A model generated the notes under the pieces. It was not told the DNA's origin. It worked only from the letters and a program-made list of their open reading frames with translations, and did not search any database. A DNA stretch of 64,000 nt from JACVRM01 sp963817375 (GTDB lineage Bacteria > Actinomycetota > Thermoleophilia > Gaiellales > Gaiellaceae). The translations under genes and the position numbers were made by a program. Below are positions 9,824-18,641 of the stretch, piece by piece. The stretch is taken from contig CAWFOB010000001.1 of assembly GCA_963817375.1 (NCBI GenBank), positions 124,001-188,000 on the forward strand, written 5' to 3'. The number at the start of each line of letters is the position of its first letter. The stretch's first letter is position 1.

Positions 9824-9854
9824 GCTGATGCTCTACCAACTGAGCTACGTCCGC
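9782..9854 (-). tRNA. tRNA-Gly (CCC anticodon)
   Basis: The 73-nt sequence folds as a normal tRNA. The acceptor arm GCGGACG pairs with CGTCCGC, the D arm is AGCTCAGTTGGTAGAGC, the anticodon stem TCAGC/GCTGA encloses the loop TTCCCAA (anticodon CCC), and the T arm has GGTTCGAACCC. The discriminator is U73. An exact CCA end is not encoded at the expected position. It is followed by a hairpin terminator at 9,751-9,776. Confidence 0.95.
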
Positions 9855-9876
9855 GCTGACGCGGAGGATAGCGCGG

Positions 9877-10900
9877 CTAGCGCAGCGTGATGCCCGCGAA
9901 ACGGGCGAGCTTCTCGAACGCGTGCGTCGCCTCGATGCGGCGGAAGGTGCCCGAGCGGGACCGCATGACGAGCGAGTGCGTGATCGCCCCGTCGCGCGGT
10001 GTAGCGGACACCACCGAGCAGCGCACCGGACGTCACCCCGGTCGCCGCGACGAAGAGGTCGTCGCCCGCGACGAGGTCGTCCGTGGTGAGCACCTTCTCG
10101 GGGTCGTAGCCGGCGCCGACCAGCCGCTCGCGCTCCGCGTCGTCGCGCGGCCAGAGCCGGCCCTGCAGTGCGCCGCCGAGCGACTTCACGGCGGCTGCCG
10201 AGATCACGCCTTCAGGTGTGCCGCCGATGCCCATCAGCATGTCCACCCCGGTCCCCGGCTGGGCGGCCGCGATCGACGGCGCAACGTCGCCGTCGCGGAT
10301 CAGGTTCACGCGGGCGCCGCACTCGCGCAGGTCGGAGATCAGCTGCGCGTGGCGCTCGCGCTCGAGCACGACGACGGACACGTCGTTCGTGGACTTGCCC
10401 TTCGCGGCTGCCACCCTGCGCACGTTCTCGGCGGGCGGCGCGGTGATGTCGATGACGGCCGCGCAGTCGGCGCCGCACGCAATCTTGTCCATGTACAGGG
10501 CCGCGCCCGGGAAGAACATCGTCCCCCGCTCGGCGAGCGCGATCACCGCGATCGCGTTCGGCTGGCCGAACGCCGTCAGGCGCGTTCCCTCGAGCGGGTC
10601 AACGGCGACGTCCACCTCCGGGCCATGCCCCGATCCGACCTCTTCGCCGTTGAAGAGCATCGGCGCCTTGTCCTTCTCGCCCTCGCCGATGACGACGACG
10701 CCGGACATGTTGACGGTGCCGAGCATCAGCCGCATCGCGTCGACGGCTGCCTGGTCGGCAGCCTCCTTGTCGCCGCGCCCGACCCAGCGTCCCGCGGCCA
10801 GCGCCGCCGCCTCCGTCACGCGGACGAGGTCGAGCGCGAGGTTCCGGTCGGGCGGGGTTGTCGTGCCGTTGGTCGAGCCGTGGTGCTCGGTCGCGGTCAC
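9877..10900 (-). CDS. glpX: Fructose-1,6-bisphosphatase class II (~340 aa), one frameshift
   Basis: GlpX hydrolyses fructose 1,6-bisphosphate to fructose 6-phosphate for gluconeogenesis. Signature elements are present: GEGEKDKAPML (metal and substrate binding), DPLEGT, GIGGTPEGV and a closing RSRSGTFRRIEATHAFEKL. The C-terminal 40 residues require skipping one inserted base at about 10,003, after which the frame ends at TAG 9,877-9,879. Without correction the tail is nonsense. The ATG at 10,900 lies 15 bp after the argS stop, so it is the last gene of a K+ channel-argS-glpX run. tRNA-Gly follows immediately. Confidence 0.9.
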
Positions 10901-10915
10901 GCGAGGATCCTAGTG

Positions 10916-12457
10916 CTACATACGCTCGGGCGCGTCGACGCCGACGAGGTCGAGGCAGCGCGCGATGACGAGCTGCGTCGCCGTCACGAGCCCGAGCCGG
11001 AAGGCCTGTTCCTGGCTCTCGAGCACGCGGTGGTGGTGGTAGAAGCGGTGGAAGTCGTCGGCGACGCGGATGGCGTAGTTCGGGACCGCCTGCGGGCCGC
11101 GGCGGGCGGCCGCCTCCTCCGCGATGCCCGGGAAGTCGGCGAGCCGCTTGATCAGGTCGCGCTCCTCGGGGGCGACCACCGGCGGTGCAACCGCCGAGAC
11201 CTCCGCGTCGCCCGCGTTGCGCAGGATCCCGGCGATCCGCGCGTGCGCGTACTGGACGTAGTAGACGGGGTTCTTCTCGCTGCGCTCCGCGGCGACGTCG
11301 ACGTCGATCTCGATCGTCTGGTCGGGCCCGCGGTTGACGAGGAACCAGCGCGCGGCGTCGACGCCGACCTCGTCGATGAAGTCGTCGAGGAAGACGACAT
11401 CACCGCGGCGCTTCGACATCTTGGTCAGCTCGCCCCTCTTGGTCAGGTGGACGAGCTGGTAGAGCAGCACCTCGACGCGCTCCGGGTCGTACCCGAGCAT
11501 GCGGGCGACGGCCGCGTACCAGTTGCGGGTGCCGTGGTGGTCGGCGCCGAGCACGTAGACCGCGCGATCGAAGCCGCGGTCGAGCTTGTCGGCGAGGTAG
11601 ACGACGTCGGCCGCGCGGTACGTCGGCGTGCCGCCCTGCCCGGCCGAGCGGATCAGCACGCGGTCCTCCTCGTCGCCGTACGCGGACGACCGCGCCCAGA
11701 TCGCGTCATCCCGTTCGTACGTGTCGAGCCGCGGTAGGTAGTCGGCCAGCCGCCGTTCGAGCTCGCTCTGCCGCACCCAGCTGTCGAAGTGGATGCGGAA
11801 GCGCTCGAGCGTGCCCTCGATCCGCTCGAGCATCCGCGGGACGGGGTCGCCCGGCAAGCGCGGCAAGCTCCTCGAGGTACGCGCCCCGATAGCCGTCCTC
11901 GGGCGGCTCCTCACCGCGCCGAACCGCATCGACCGACGCGCGGAAGCGCTCCATCTGGACGCCGGCGTCGTTGTAGTAGTACTCGCGCTCGACCTCGTGG
12001 TCCGCCCAGCTCGAGCAGCCGGGCGACACTGTCGCCGTAGGCGCCGTTCCGCGCAGAGGCGACCGTGAGCGGCCCGGTCGGGTTCGCGGAGACCATCTCG
12101 ACCTGGATGCGCTTCGGATCGGCCTGGTCGAAGCCGGCCGCCGTACTCCGCCCCGGCGTCGAGCACGTTCGCGAGTGCCTCGCCGAACCACGCGGGCGCC
12201 AGGAACAGGTTCAGGAACCCGGGACCGGCGACCTCGGCACGCTCGACCGCCGGGAGCGCCTCGGCCTTCCCCGCGAGCTCCTGCGCAAGCTCGCGCGGCG
12301 CGCGGCCGGCGCGCGGCGCCGCCTGGAGGGCGACGTTCGTGGCGTAGTCGCCGTGCTCGGCCTTCGCGGGCCGCTCGAGCGCACCGGTCGCGCCGGCGGC
12401 CTCCGACAGCTGCGCGGCAAGGTCGCGGACGGCGTCAGTGGGCGGCAACGGCCTCAC
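10916..12457 (-). CDS. argS: Arginyl-tRNA synthetase (~512 aa), three frameshifts
   Basis: The C-terminal two thirds are typical ArgRS: LVHLTKRGELTKMSKRRGD contains the KMSK loop and ARIAGILRNAG begins the anticodon-binding helical domain. The N-terminal tRNA-binding domain (VRDLAAQLSEAAG) is also present. Inserted bases at about 12,140, 12,012 and 11,855 break the Rossmann part; reading through them restores EYGGGFDQADP, VSANPTGPL and LEREYYYNDAG-like segments. At the usual HIGH position the text is LTVASAR instead of HVGHGR, so both His residues are missing even though the surrounding NPTGP and AYGD are kept. The GTG start overlaps the end of the K+ channel gene by 23 bp. Confidence 0.88.
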   Translation of the reverse strand: MRPLPPTDAVRDLAAQLSEAAGATGALERPAKAEHGDYATNVALQAAPRAGRAPRELAQELAGKAEALPAVERAEVAGPGFLNLFLAPAWFGEALANVLDAGAEYGGRLRPGRSEAHPGRDGLREPDRAAHGRLCAERRLRRQCRPAARAGRTTRSSASTTTTTPASRWSASARRSMRFGAVRSRPRTAIGARTSRSLPRLPGDPVPRMLERIEGTLERFRIHFDSWVRQSELERRLADYLPRLDTYERDDAIWARSSAYGDEEDRVLIRSAGQGGTPTYRAADVVYLADKLDRGFDRAVYVLGADHHGTRNWYAAVARMLGYDPERVEVLLYQLVHLTKRGELTKMSKRRGDVVFLDDFIDEVGVDAARWFLVNRGPDQTIEIDVDVAAERSEKNPVYYVQYAHARIAGILRNAGDAEVSAVAPPVVAPEERDLIKRLADFPGIAEEAAARRGPQAVPNYAIRVADDFHRFYHHHRVLESQEQAFRLGLVTATQLVIARCLDLVGVDAPERM

Positions 12458-13455
12458 CCGGCGTGAAGAGGCGCTCGAGGACGGCCAGCTCCTCCGGCGT
12501 GCCGACGCCGATGAGAACGTCGCCGGCCTCGATCACGGCGTCCGGCCCCGGCGTGGCGTCGAACGTGCCGTCGTGGCGGCGTACGGCGACGATCATGGCG
12601 CCGCCTTCCGGGATCGGAAGCTCGCGGATGGCGCGACCGCAGCCTTCCGAGCGCTCGGCCGACCACGATCTCCTCGAAGCGGAAGTCGAGGCCGCCGCCC
12701 GTCGACACGAGCTCCAGGAACGTCGTCACCTGCGGCTTCAGCACCAGGTTCGCCAGCTCCTTGCCCGCGGTGGAATACGGCTGGACGACGCGGTCGGCCC
12801 CGGCACGCCGGAGCTTCTGGGCCGCGTGCTCCTCGGACGCGCGGGCGACGATGAGCATGTCGGGCTTGAGCGTGCGCGCGGTGATCGTGATGTAGAGGTT
12901 GTCGACGTCCGAGTCCGACGAGGCGACCAGCCCCGCTGCGCGCTCGATCCCGGCGGCCGCGAGATCCTCGTCACGTGTGCCGCTCCCCTCGACGACGTGG
13001 TCGCTCCGGGCGCGCGCCTCCGCGAGCACCTCCTCGTTGAAGTCGATCACGACGTAGTCGCGCCCGGCCTGGCGCAGCTCCTGGGCGACCCGTCGTCCGA
13101 CGCGCCCGTAGCCGCAGATGATGTAGTGATCGCGCAGCCGCTCGATGGCCTGCCTCCGCTTCCGGTCGGCCCATTTTCCGGTCAGGACGCCGCTGGCGAT
13201 CACCTCGACGATGGCGCCGGCGACGTACAGGAAGATTGCCACGCCCGCCAGCAGCAGGGCGAGCGTGAACAGCTGGGCCGCCGCGCCCTCCGGCTTCGTG
13301 TCCAGGCCGGTCAGCGAGATGGTGACGACCGAGCGGTAGAGCGACGACACCCAGTCCTCGTGGAGGATCTCGTGGAAGCCGACCATGCCGATCACGACCA
13401 GGGCGACGAAGACAACCTGCGCCCAGATCAGCCGGCGGGCGGTGAAGCGCTCCAC
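12435..13455 (-). CDS. Ion channel with TrkA-N/TrkA-C cytoplasmic domains (~339 aa), one frameshift
   Basis: Two membrane helices (about 11-30 and 63-88) flank a pore loop, followed by a Rossmann RCK domain beginning HYIICGYGRVGRRVAQEL and a TrkA-C-like end (LPIPEGGAMIVAVRR). This is the two-helix MthK-type layout. The pore loop reads VVTISLTGLDTKP instead of the usual TVGYGD filter, so ion selectivity is uncertain. One inserted base at about 12,658 shifts the frame; after it the protein ends GEAVAAH at 12,435. It is divergent from the DUF3467 gene with only 23 bp between the starts. Confidence 0.82.
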
Positions 13456-13478
13456 GGGGCGCGTAGTATCCCCGGCGC

Positions 13479-13775
13479 GTGGACGACCCAGGGCAGCGTC
13501 AGCTCAACATCCACATGGATCCCGAGCACCTCGGCGGGGTCTACGCGAACTTCGCGAACATCACGTTCTCGAACTACGAGTTCACGATCACGTTCGCGCG
13601 CATCGACCACGAGGTCGGCGAGGGCGAGATCCCGGGCGTCGTCGTGTCGCGCGTGAACATGTCCCCGCGGTTCATGCAGGAGCTGCTCGCCGCCATGCAG
13701 GACTCCTGGTCGAAATGGTCGACCAGCGAGGGCATTCGCAATTTGCCGGAGACAGAACCTCCCAGCGGCGGCTAG
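13479..13775 (+). CDS. DUF3467 family protein (98 aa)
   Basis: The sequence LNIHMDPEHLGGVYANFANITFSNYEF..TFARID matches the small DUF3467 family, which is widespread in bacteria and of unknown function. The conserved VSRVNMSPRFMQELLAAM segment follows. GTG at 13,479 is used as the start because the frame has no better one and the divergent channel gene begins 23 bp away. The C-terminus is Pro/Glu-rich and probably disordered. Confidence 0.82.
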   Translation: MDDPGQRQLNIHMDPEHLGGVYANFANITFSNYEFTITFARIDHEVGEGEIPGVVVSRVNMSPRFMQELLAAMQDSWSKWSTSEGIRNLPETEPPSGG

Positions 13776-13792
13776 CTCGACCGGCAGTCCCT

Positions 13793-13957
13793 GAGGGGCC
13801 GTCCCCGTGTCAGCGGGGGCTGTCCCGAGTGATCGAGCTTTGCACTGCTCGGTGTCCTCGCATCTGCCTGGACAGGTCTTCGCCGCCACCGGAGACGGAG
13901 GCTGGACCCTGGGGACAGCCCCCTGCGGGGACAGCCCCGGACAGGCCCGCCCGGATC
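13793..13957 (+). repeat. Cluster of GGGGACAGCCCC-type inverted repeats
   Basis: The gap between the DUF3467 gene and the phosphoesterase holds at least four related units: GGGGCCGTCCCC near 13,796, GGGGGCTGTCCC near 13,816, and two copies of GGGGACAGCCCC near 13,912 and 13,927. They can pair with each other into stable stems. This looks like an intergenic REP-type element, or a compound terminator after DUF3467. Only this cluster is seen in the window. Confidence 0.5.
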
Positions 13958-13985
13958 CGGCTAAGTTGCCCACCTGCGCGCCGCG

Positions 13986-14708
13986 GTGATCTCAGACGTG
14001 CATGCCAACGAGGCCGCGCTCGACGCCGTCCTCCGCGCCGTCGCGGCCGACGCGGTCGACGAGCTCTGGTGCCTGGGCGACACGGTCGGATACGGGCCGC
14101 GGCCGAACGAGACGACCGCGGTCGTGCGAGAGCGCGCCGACGCCGCGCTCGTCGGCAACCACGACCTCGTCGCGCTCGGCACCGCCGGCGTCTCGGTGGC
14201 GGAGTTCAACCCGGACGCGGCCGCCGCCGCCCGCTGGACCCGGGAGCAGCTGACCGATGAGTCCCGCGAGTTCCTGCTCTCGCTTGGCCCCACGGCCCGG
14301 CGCGAGGGCGTGTCCCTCTTCCACGCCAGCGCCACCGACCCGGTCTGGGACTACGTCCTGACGATCGAGGACGCGCGCCGCACGCTCGACCTCACCGACG
14401 ACCCGCTCGTGCTCGTCGGTCACACGCACGTGCCGGTCGCGATCACCGGCGACGGCTCGGCTGCCAGAGGCGCGCATGCGCCCGGCGGACACACGGTCGA
14501 CCTCGCGAGCGGCCGCTGGCTCCTGAATCCAGGCTCGGTCGGCCAGCCGCGCGACGCCGACCCGCGGGCCGCGTACCTGCTGCTCGACCTCGGAGCCGGC
14601 CGCGCGGAGTTCCGGCGCGTCGAGTACCCGGTCGACGAGACGCAGGCGCAGATGCGTGAAGCCGGCCTGCCCGCCGCACTGGCGCAGCGGCTCGCCTACG
14701 GCGTCTAA
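13986..14708 (+). CDS. YfcE/MdpE-like metallophosphoesterase (240 aa)
   Basis: Calcineurin-type motifs occur in order: ISDVHAN (2-8), LGDTVGYG, VGNHD and later VGHTHVP, together with GRWLLNPGSVGQPR near the end. All expected metal ligands (Asp, His, Asp, Asn, His, His) are present. These phosphodiesterases act on small phosphodiesters or phosphomonoesters; the substrate is unknown. The GTG at 13,986 gives the usual short N-terminus. It ends three bases from the convergent sigma factor gene. Confidence 0.85.
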   Translation: MISDVHANEAALDAVLRAVAADAVDELWCLGDTVGYGPRPNETTAVVRERADAALVGNHDLVALGTAGVSVAEFNPDAAAAARWTREQLTDESREFLLSLGPTARREGVSLFHASATDPVWDYVLTIEDARRTLDLTDDPLVLVGHTHVPVAITGDGSAARGAHAPGGHTVDLASGRWLLNPGSVGQPRDADPRAAYLLLDLGAGRAEFRRVEYPVDETQAQMREAGLPAALAQRLAYGV

Positions 14709-14711
14709 CGA

Positions 14712-15314
14712 CTAGGAGAAGTCGACTTCGACCACGTTCGCGGCGGTCTCGGCGTCCTTGCCGACGCGGATGCCGTCGCGGGCGAGCGCGAGCTGAACCT
14801 CTTCACGCGCCTTGTAGATGCGCCACTTCACCGTCGCGAGCGTGATCTCCAGCGAATCGGCGATCTCCATGTAGGAGAGCCCGACGACGTCGCGGAGCAG
14901 CAGCGCCATGCGCAGGTCGACGCTCAGGGCGTTGATGGCGCGCCACAGCGCATCCATCTCCTCGAGGTTCTCGAGCGGCGTGTCCAGCACTTCGAGCGAG
15001 GGGGCGTCTTCGATCGCGACCACGGTGCGCGGCCGGCGCTCGACGGCGCGGAGCTCGTCCAGCACCCGGTTCTTCGTCACCTGGAACATCCAGGTCGTGA
15101 AGCGGGAGCGGAGCGAGAAGTTCGGGAGCCCCTGGTAGACGCGGAGGAAGACCTCCTGCGTCAGATCCTCTGCCAGGGACCTGTCGCCGCCGACGAGCCG
15201 CAGGACGTAGTTGAAAACCGGCGTCTCGTACGAGCGGACGATGATCGTGAACGCCCGCTCGTCGCCACGCTGGGCCTTGCGGAGGATGCTCGGATCAGGC
15301 TGTGGGAGCGACAA
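14712..15314 (-). CDS. ECF-type RNA polymerase sigma factor (200 aa)
   Basis: Region 2 spans about residues 17-90 (LAEDLTQEVFLRVYQGL, then FTTWMFQVTKNRVLDELR), and region 4 spans about 120-180 with the helix-turn-helix LSYMEIADSLEITLATVKWRIYKAREE. The spacing and length fit a group 4 sigma factor. No anti-sigma gene is adjacent. Upstream lies gpmI on the same strand with a 78-bp gap, so it may be partly co-transcribed with the glycolytic genes. The C-terminus is acidic (ETAANVVEVDFS). A possible TATACT box (15,324-15,329) is too close to the ATG to be convincing. Confidence 0.9.
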   Translation of the reverse strand: MSLPQPDPSILRKAQRGDERAFTIIVRSYETPVFNYVLRLVGGDRSLAEDLTQEVFLRVYQGLPNFSLRSRFTTWMFQVTKNRVLDELRAVERRPRTVVAIEDAPSLEVLDTPLENLEEMDALWRAINALSVDLRMALLLRDVVGLSYMEIADSLEITLATVKWRIYKAREEVQLALARDGIRVGKDAETAANVVEVDFS

Positions 15315-15392
15315 TGTGGCCGGAGTATATCGCAGGTATGCGCTTGTAGATCTGGTGCGGGTACGAGGTTTGTAAGGCTTTTTCCGCGATCT

Positions 15393-16869
15393 TTAATAGC
15401 GAATAAGAGATACCCCGGTCATGCGCTCCGGCTGCGGCGAGCTCGAGGAGATCGAGAACGGTCGGAGCGAGGTCGGACAGCTCCCCGCCGTCGCGGAGCG
15501 TAGCGCCGGTCCGCGTGATCACCAAGGGCACCGGGTTCGTCGTGTGCGCTGTGTGCGGACTCTTTCCGTCGTCCTGCAGCAGCTTCTCGGCGTTGCCGTG
15601 GTCGGCCGTGACCAGCGCGACCCCGCCGCGCGCCTCGACGGCGGCCAGGACGTCGCCCGAGGCACGCGTCGGCGGTCTCGACCGCCTGCACCACCGCCGG
15701 GATCACGCCCGTGTGCCCGACCATGTCCGGGTTGGCGAAGTTGACGACCACGAACGCGTACGCCGTGCGCTCCAGCGCCGCCAGGAGCTCGGTCGTCACC
15801 CCCCGCGCGGACATCTCCGGCTTCTGGTCGTAGCTCGGCACGTCGCGCGGCGAGGGCACGAGGATCCGGTCCTCGCCCGGAAACGGCTCCTCCCGCCCGC
15901 CGTTGAAGAAGTACGTCACGTGCGCGTACTTCTCGGTCTCGGCCGTGTGCAGCTGCGCGAGGCCCGCTGCCGGCGAGGACCTCGGCGAGCACCTCGGGAA
16001 CCTCCTGCTCGTCGAACGCCACCGGGAACGGGAAGTCCTCGCGGTAGCGCGTCATCGTCGTCAGCGGGTAGCCGCCCTCGAGCAGCCGCTGTGAGAGCTG
16101 CCGCGTCCGGTCGGGCCGGAAGTTGAAGAAGATCGCCTCGTCGTTCGTCTCAAGCCGCGGGCGGCCGGCGATGACCACCGGCTCGATGAACTCGTCGGTG
16201 ACGTCGCGCGCGTAGCTGTCCCGCACCGCCTGCACGGGGTCGTCGGCCGTCTCCCCCTCGCCCCCGGTGATGGCGGCGAGGGCACGGTCGGTGCGCTCCC
16301 AGCGTGCATCGCGGTCCATCGCCCAGTAGCGCCCGACCACCGTCGCGATCCGCTCGGCCGGCAGCTCGGCGAGGTCATCCGCTGCCGAGTGCGGCGACAC
16401 GTCGCGCCCGTCCGTGAACGCGTGGATGAACGTCCGGTCCTCCCACCCCTGCCGCCGGGCCAGCTCGAGCAGCGCACGCAGGTGGTCGATGTGGGAATGG
16501 ACGCCGCCGTGGGAGACGAGCCCGAGGAGGTGGACGTTGGCGTCGCGTGAGCGCGCGCGCTCGAACGCGCCGACGAGCGCCGGGTTCTCGAGGAACGACC
16601 CGTCTTCGATCGCCTGGTTGACGCGCTGCAGGTCCTGGAAGAGGATCCGCCCCGACGCCGATCGTCAGGTGCCCGACCTCGGAGTTGCCCATCTGGCCGG
16701 GCGGCAGGCCGACGGCCTCGCCGGAGGCCTGGAGCGTCGTGTGCGGGTAGTCGCGCCAGATGCGGTCGAACACCGGCGTGTCCGCGAGCTCGACCGCGTT
16801 GCCGGGGCCGGGTGGCGCGATGCCCCAGCCGTCCAGGATGACCAGGGCGACGAGCGGGACAGGCGTCAC
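15393..16869 (-). CDS. gpmI: Phosphoglycerate mutase, cofactor-independent (~490 aa), four frameshifts
   Basis: The enzyme interconverts 3- and 2-phosphoglycerate with Mn ions. Recognisable parts are VILDGWGIAPPGPGNA (first metal site), GNSEVGHLTIGSGR around the phosphoserine region, LLGLVSHGGVHSH, FTDGRDV, VVNFANPDMVGHTG, and VTADHGNAE. Inserted bases at about 16,662, 15,970, 15,665 and 15,432 break the frame. After the last one the protein ends QPERMTGVSLIRY with TAA at 15,393. The GTG start overlaps the tpiA stop. It completes a gap-pgk-tpiA-gpmI operon. Confidence 0.88.
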
Positions 16870-17575
16870 GGCGTGGCTACGCGGGCGCCGGCCTCGCAGA
16901 TCGCCGCGAAGGACTCGATCTCGAGCGAGGCGCCCCCGACGAGTGCGCCGTCGACGGCGGGCTGCGCGAGCAGCTCCCCGGCGTTGTCCGGGCTTCACCG
17001 AGCCGCCGTAGAGGACCGGGCACGTCGAGGAGCTCCTTGATGAACGCATGCGCCTCCTGCACCTGCTCCGGCGTCGCGTTGCGCCCGGTGCCGATCGCCC
17101 AGACCGGCTCGTAGGCCAGGACGAGGTTGTCGTCCGCGCCGACGGCATCGGCGATCGCCTCGACCTGCAGCTTGAGCACGAGCGCCATGTCCCCCGCCTC
17201 GCGCACCTCGAGCGTCTCGCCCACGCACGCGATGACGCGGAGGCCCGCGTTCAGCGCCGCCTGGGCACGCCGCGCCGTCGAGGTGTCCGTCTCGCCGAAG
17301 TACTGGCGCCGCTCCGAGTGACCGACGAGCGAGCCGTGCACGCCCAGCTCGGTCAGCATCGCCGCGGAGATCTCGCCCGTGTAGGCGCCCTCCGGCTCCC
17401 AGTGGACGCTCTGCGCGTACACCGTGAGACCGGACTCGAGCGCCGCGGGGAGCGAGACGTACGGTGCGCAGACGACGACGTCGACGCCGCCGGGCACCCT
17501 CGTCGCAAGGTCGCCCGCGAAGGCGCGCGCCTCCGCCGGCCCCTTGAACATCTTCCAGTTGCCGGCGACCAGCAA
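16866..17575 (-). CDS. tpiA: Triosephosphate isomerase (~235 aa), two frameshifts
   Basis: It interconverts dihydroxyacetone phosphate and glyceraldehyde 3-phosphate. The sequence begins at LVAGNWKMFKG (catalytic Lys) and contains GHSERR (catalytic His), AYEPVWAIGTG (catalytic Glu, loop 6) and, after frame correction, VPVLYGGSVKPDNAGEL. Inserted bases lie at about 17,018 and 16,998. No ATG or GTG fits; TTG at 17,575 gives the normal short N-terminus and starts five bases after the pgk stop. The short spacing argues for coupled translation. Confidence 0.87.
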
Positions 17576-17579
17576 GGCC

Positions 17580-18641
17580 TTACCCCCGAACCATTCCCGC
17601 GACAGCGGGAATGGCCGCCACGCCGGGCAGCTCCTTGCCTTCGAGCAGCTCGAGCGCCGCGCCGCCGCCGGTCGAGACCCACGACACCTGGTCGGCGAGG
17701 CCGAGCTCCTGGACGGCACGGACGGAGTCGCCGCCGCCCACGACCGTGTAGCCGGCACACGTCGCCACCGCCTCGGCAAGCGCCTTCGTGCCCTCGGCGA
17801 ACCGCGGCCACTCGAAGACGCCCATCGGCCCGTTCCAGAACACGGTGCGGGCCTCGATGATCCGGCGCCCGAAGGCGCTTCGCGTCGCCGGCCCGATGTC
17901 GAGGCCGAGCCAGCCCTCGGGCAGCTCGTCGTACGGCGTCACGCGCGCTTCCGCGTCGGCGTCGAACGATGCGGCCGCCACGACGTCCACGGGCAGCTCG
18001 ACCGGGAACGTGAGCGGGTTCTCGTCGCGGATCTCCTCGGCCATCTTCCCGCCGACGAGGACGGTGTCGGCGCGGCCGCCGAGATGCTCGAGCACGCCCA
18101 GCTTGTCCTCGACCTTGGCGCCGCCGGTGACGAGCACGAACGGGCGCTCGACGTCGTCGAGCAGCCGGCCGAGCGCCTCGAGCTCGCGTTCCAGCAGCAG
18201 GCCGGCGTACGCCGGCAGCAGGTGCGCGACGCCCTCGGTCGACGCGTGCGCGCGGTGCGCCGAGCCGAAGGCGTCGTTGACGTAGAGGTCGCCGTGCGAG
18301 GCCAGCTCGCGGGCGAACGCGGGGTCGTTCTTCGTCTCGCCGGGGTTGAAGCGCGTGTTCTCCAGCACGTGGATGCGCTCGTCGGGCAGCAGGTAGCGGA
18401 TGCGCTCGGCCACCGGCTCCATCGAGAACGCCGGGTCCGGCGCCTTCGGCCGGCCCAGGTGCGAGCAGACGTTCACCTCCGTGGCGCCGTTTCGCAGGAG
18501 CAGCTCGAGCGTCGGCAGCGACGCGCGGATGCGCGTGTCATCGGCGACGCGGCCGTCCTCGAGCGGGACGTTGAGGTCGGCGCGCACGAGCACGCGCTTG
18601 CCGCCGACCTCGGCGCTGCGGACGGAGCGGGGAAGCCTCAC
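17580..18641 (-). CDS. pgk: Phosphoglycerate kinase, compact form (353 aa)
   Basis: It transfers phosphate from 1,3-bisphosphoglycerate to ADP. VLVRADLNVPL, SHLGRPK, YVNDAFGSAHRAHAST, VTGGAKVEDK, VFWNGPMGVFE and VVGGGDSVRAV cover both domains. The frame is intact, yet the protein is about 40 residues shorter than usual. The segment between LLPDERI and LLENTRF-type text is missing its usual linker helix, and the helix region after GGKMAEEI is contracted. The GTG start overlaps the gap stop (GTGA). A sequence error cannot explain the shortening because the frame stays clean. Confidence 0.93.
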   Translation of the reverse strand: MRLPRSVRSAEVGGKRVLVRADLNVPLEDGRVADDTRIRASLPTLELLLRNGATEVNVCSHLGRPKAPDPAFSMEPVAERIRYLLPDERIHVLENTRFNPGETKNDPAFARELASHGDLYVNDAFGSAHRAHASTEGVAHLLPAYAGLLLERELEALGRLLDDVERPFVLVTGGAKVEDKLGVLEHLGGRADTVLVGGKMAEEIRDENPLTFPVELPVDVVAAASFDADAEARVTPYDELPEGWLGLDIGPATRSAFGRRIIEARTVFWNGPMGVFEWPRFAEGTKALAEAVATCAGYTVVGGGDSVRAVQELGLADQVSWVSTGGGAALELLEGKELPGVAAIPAVAGMVRG

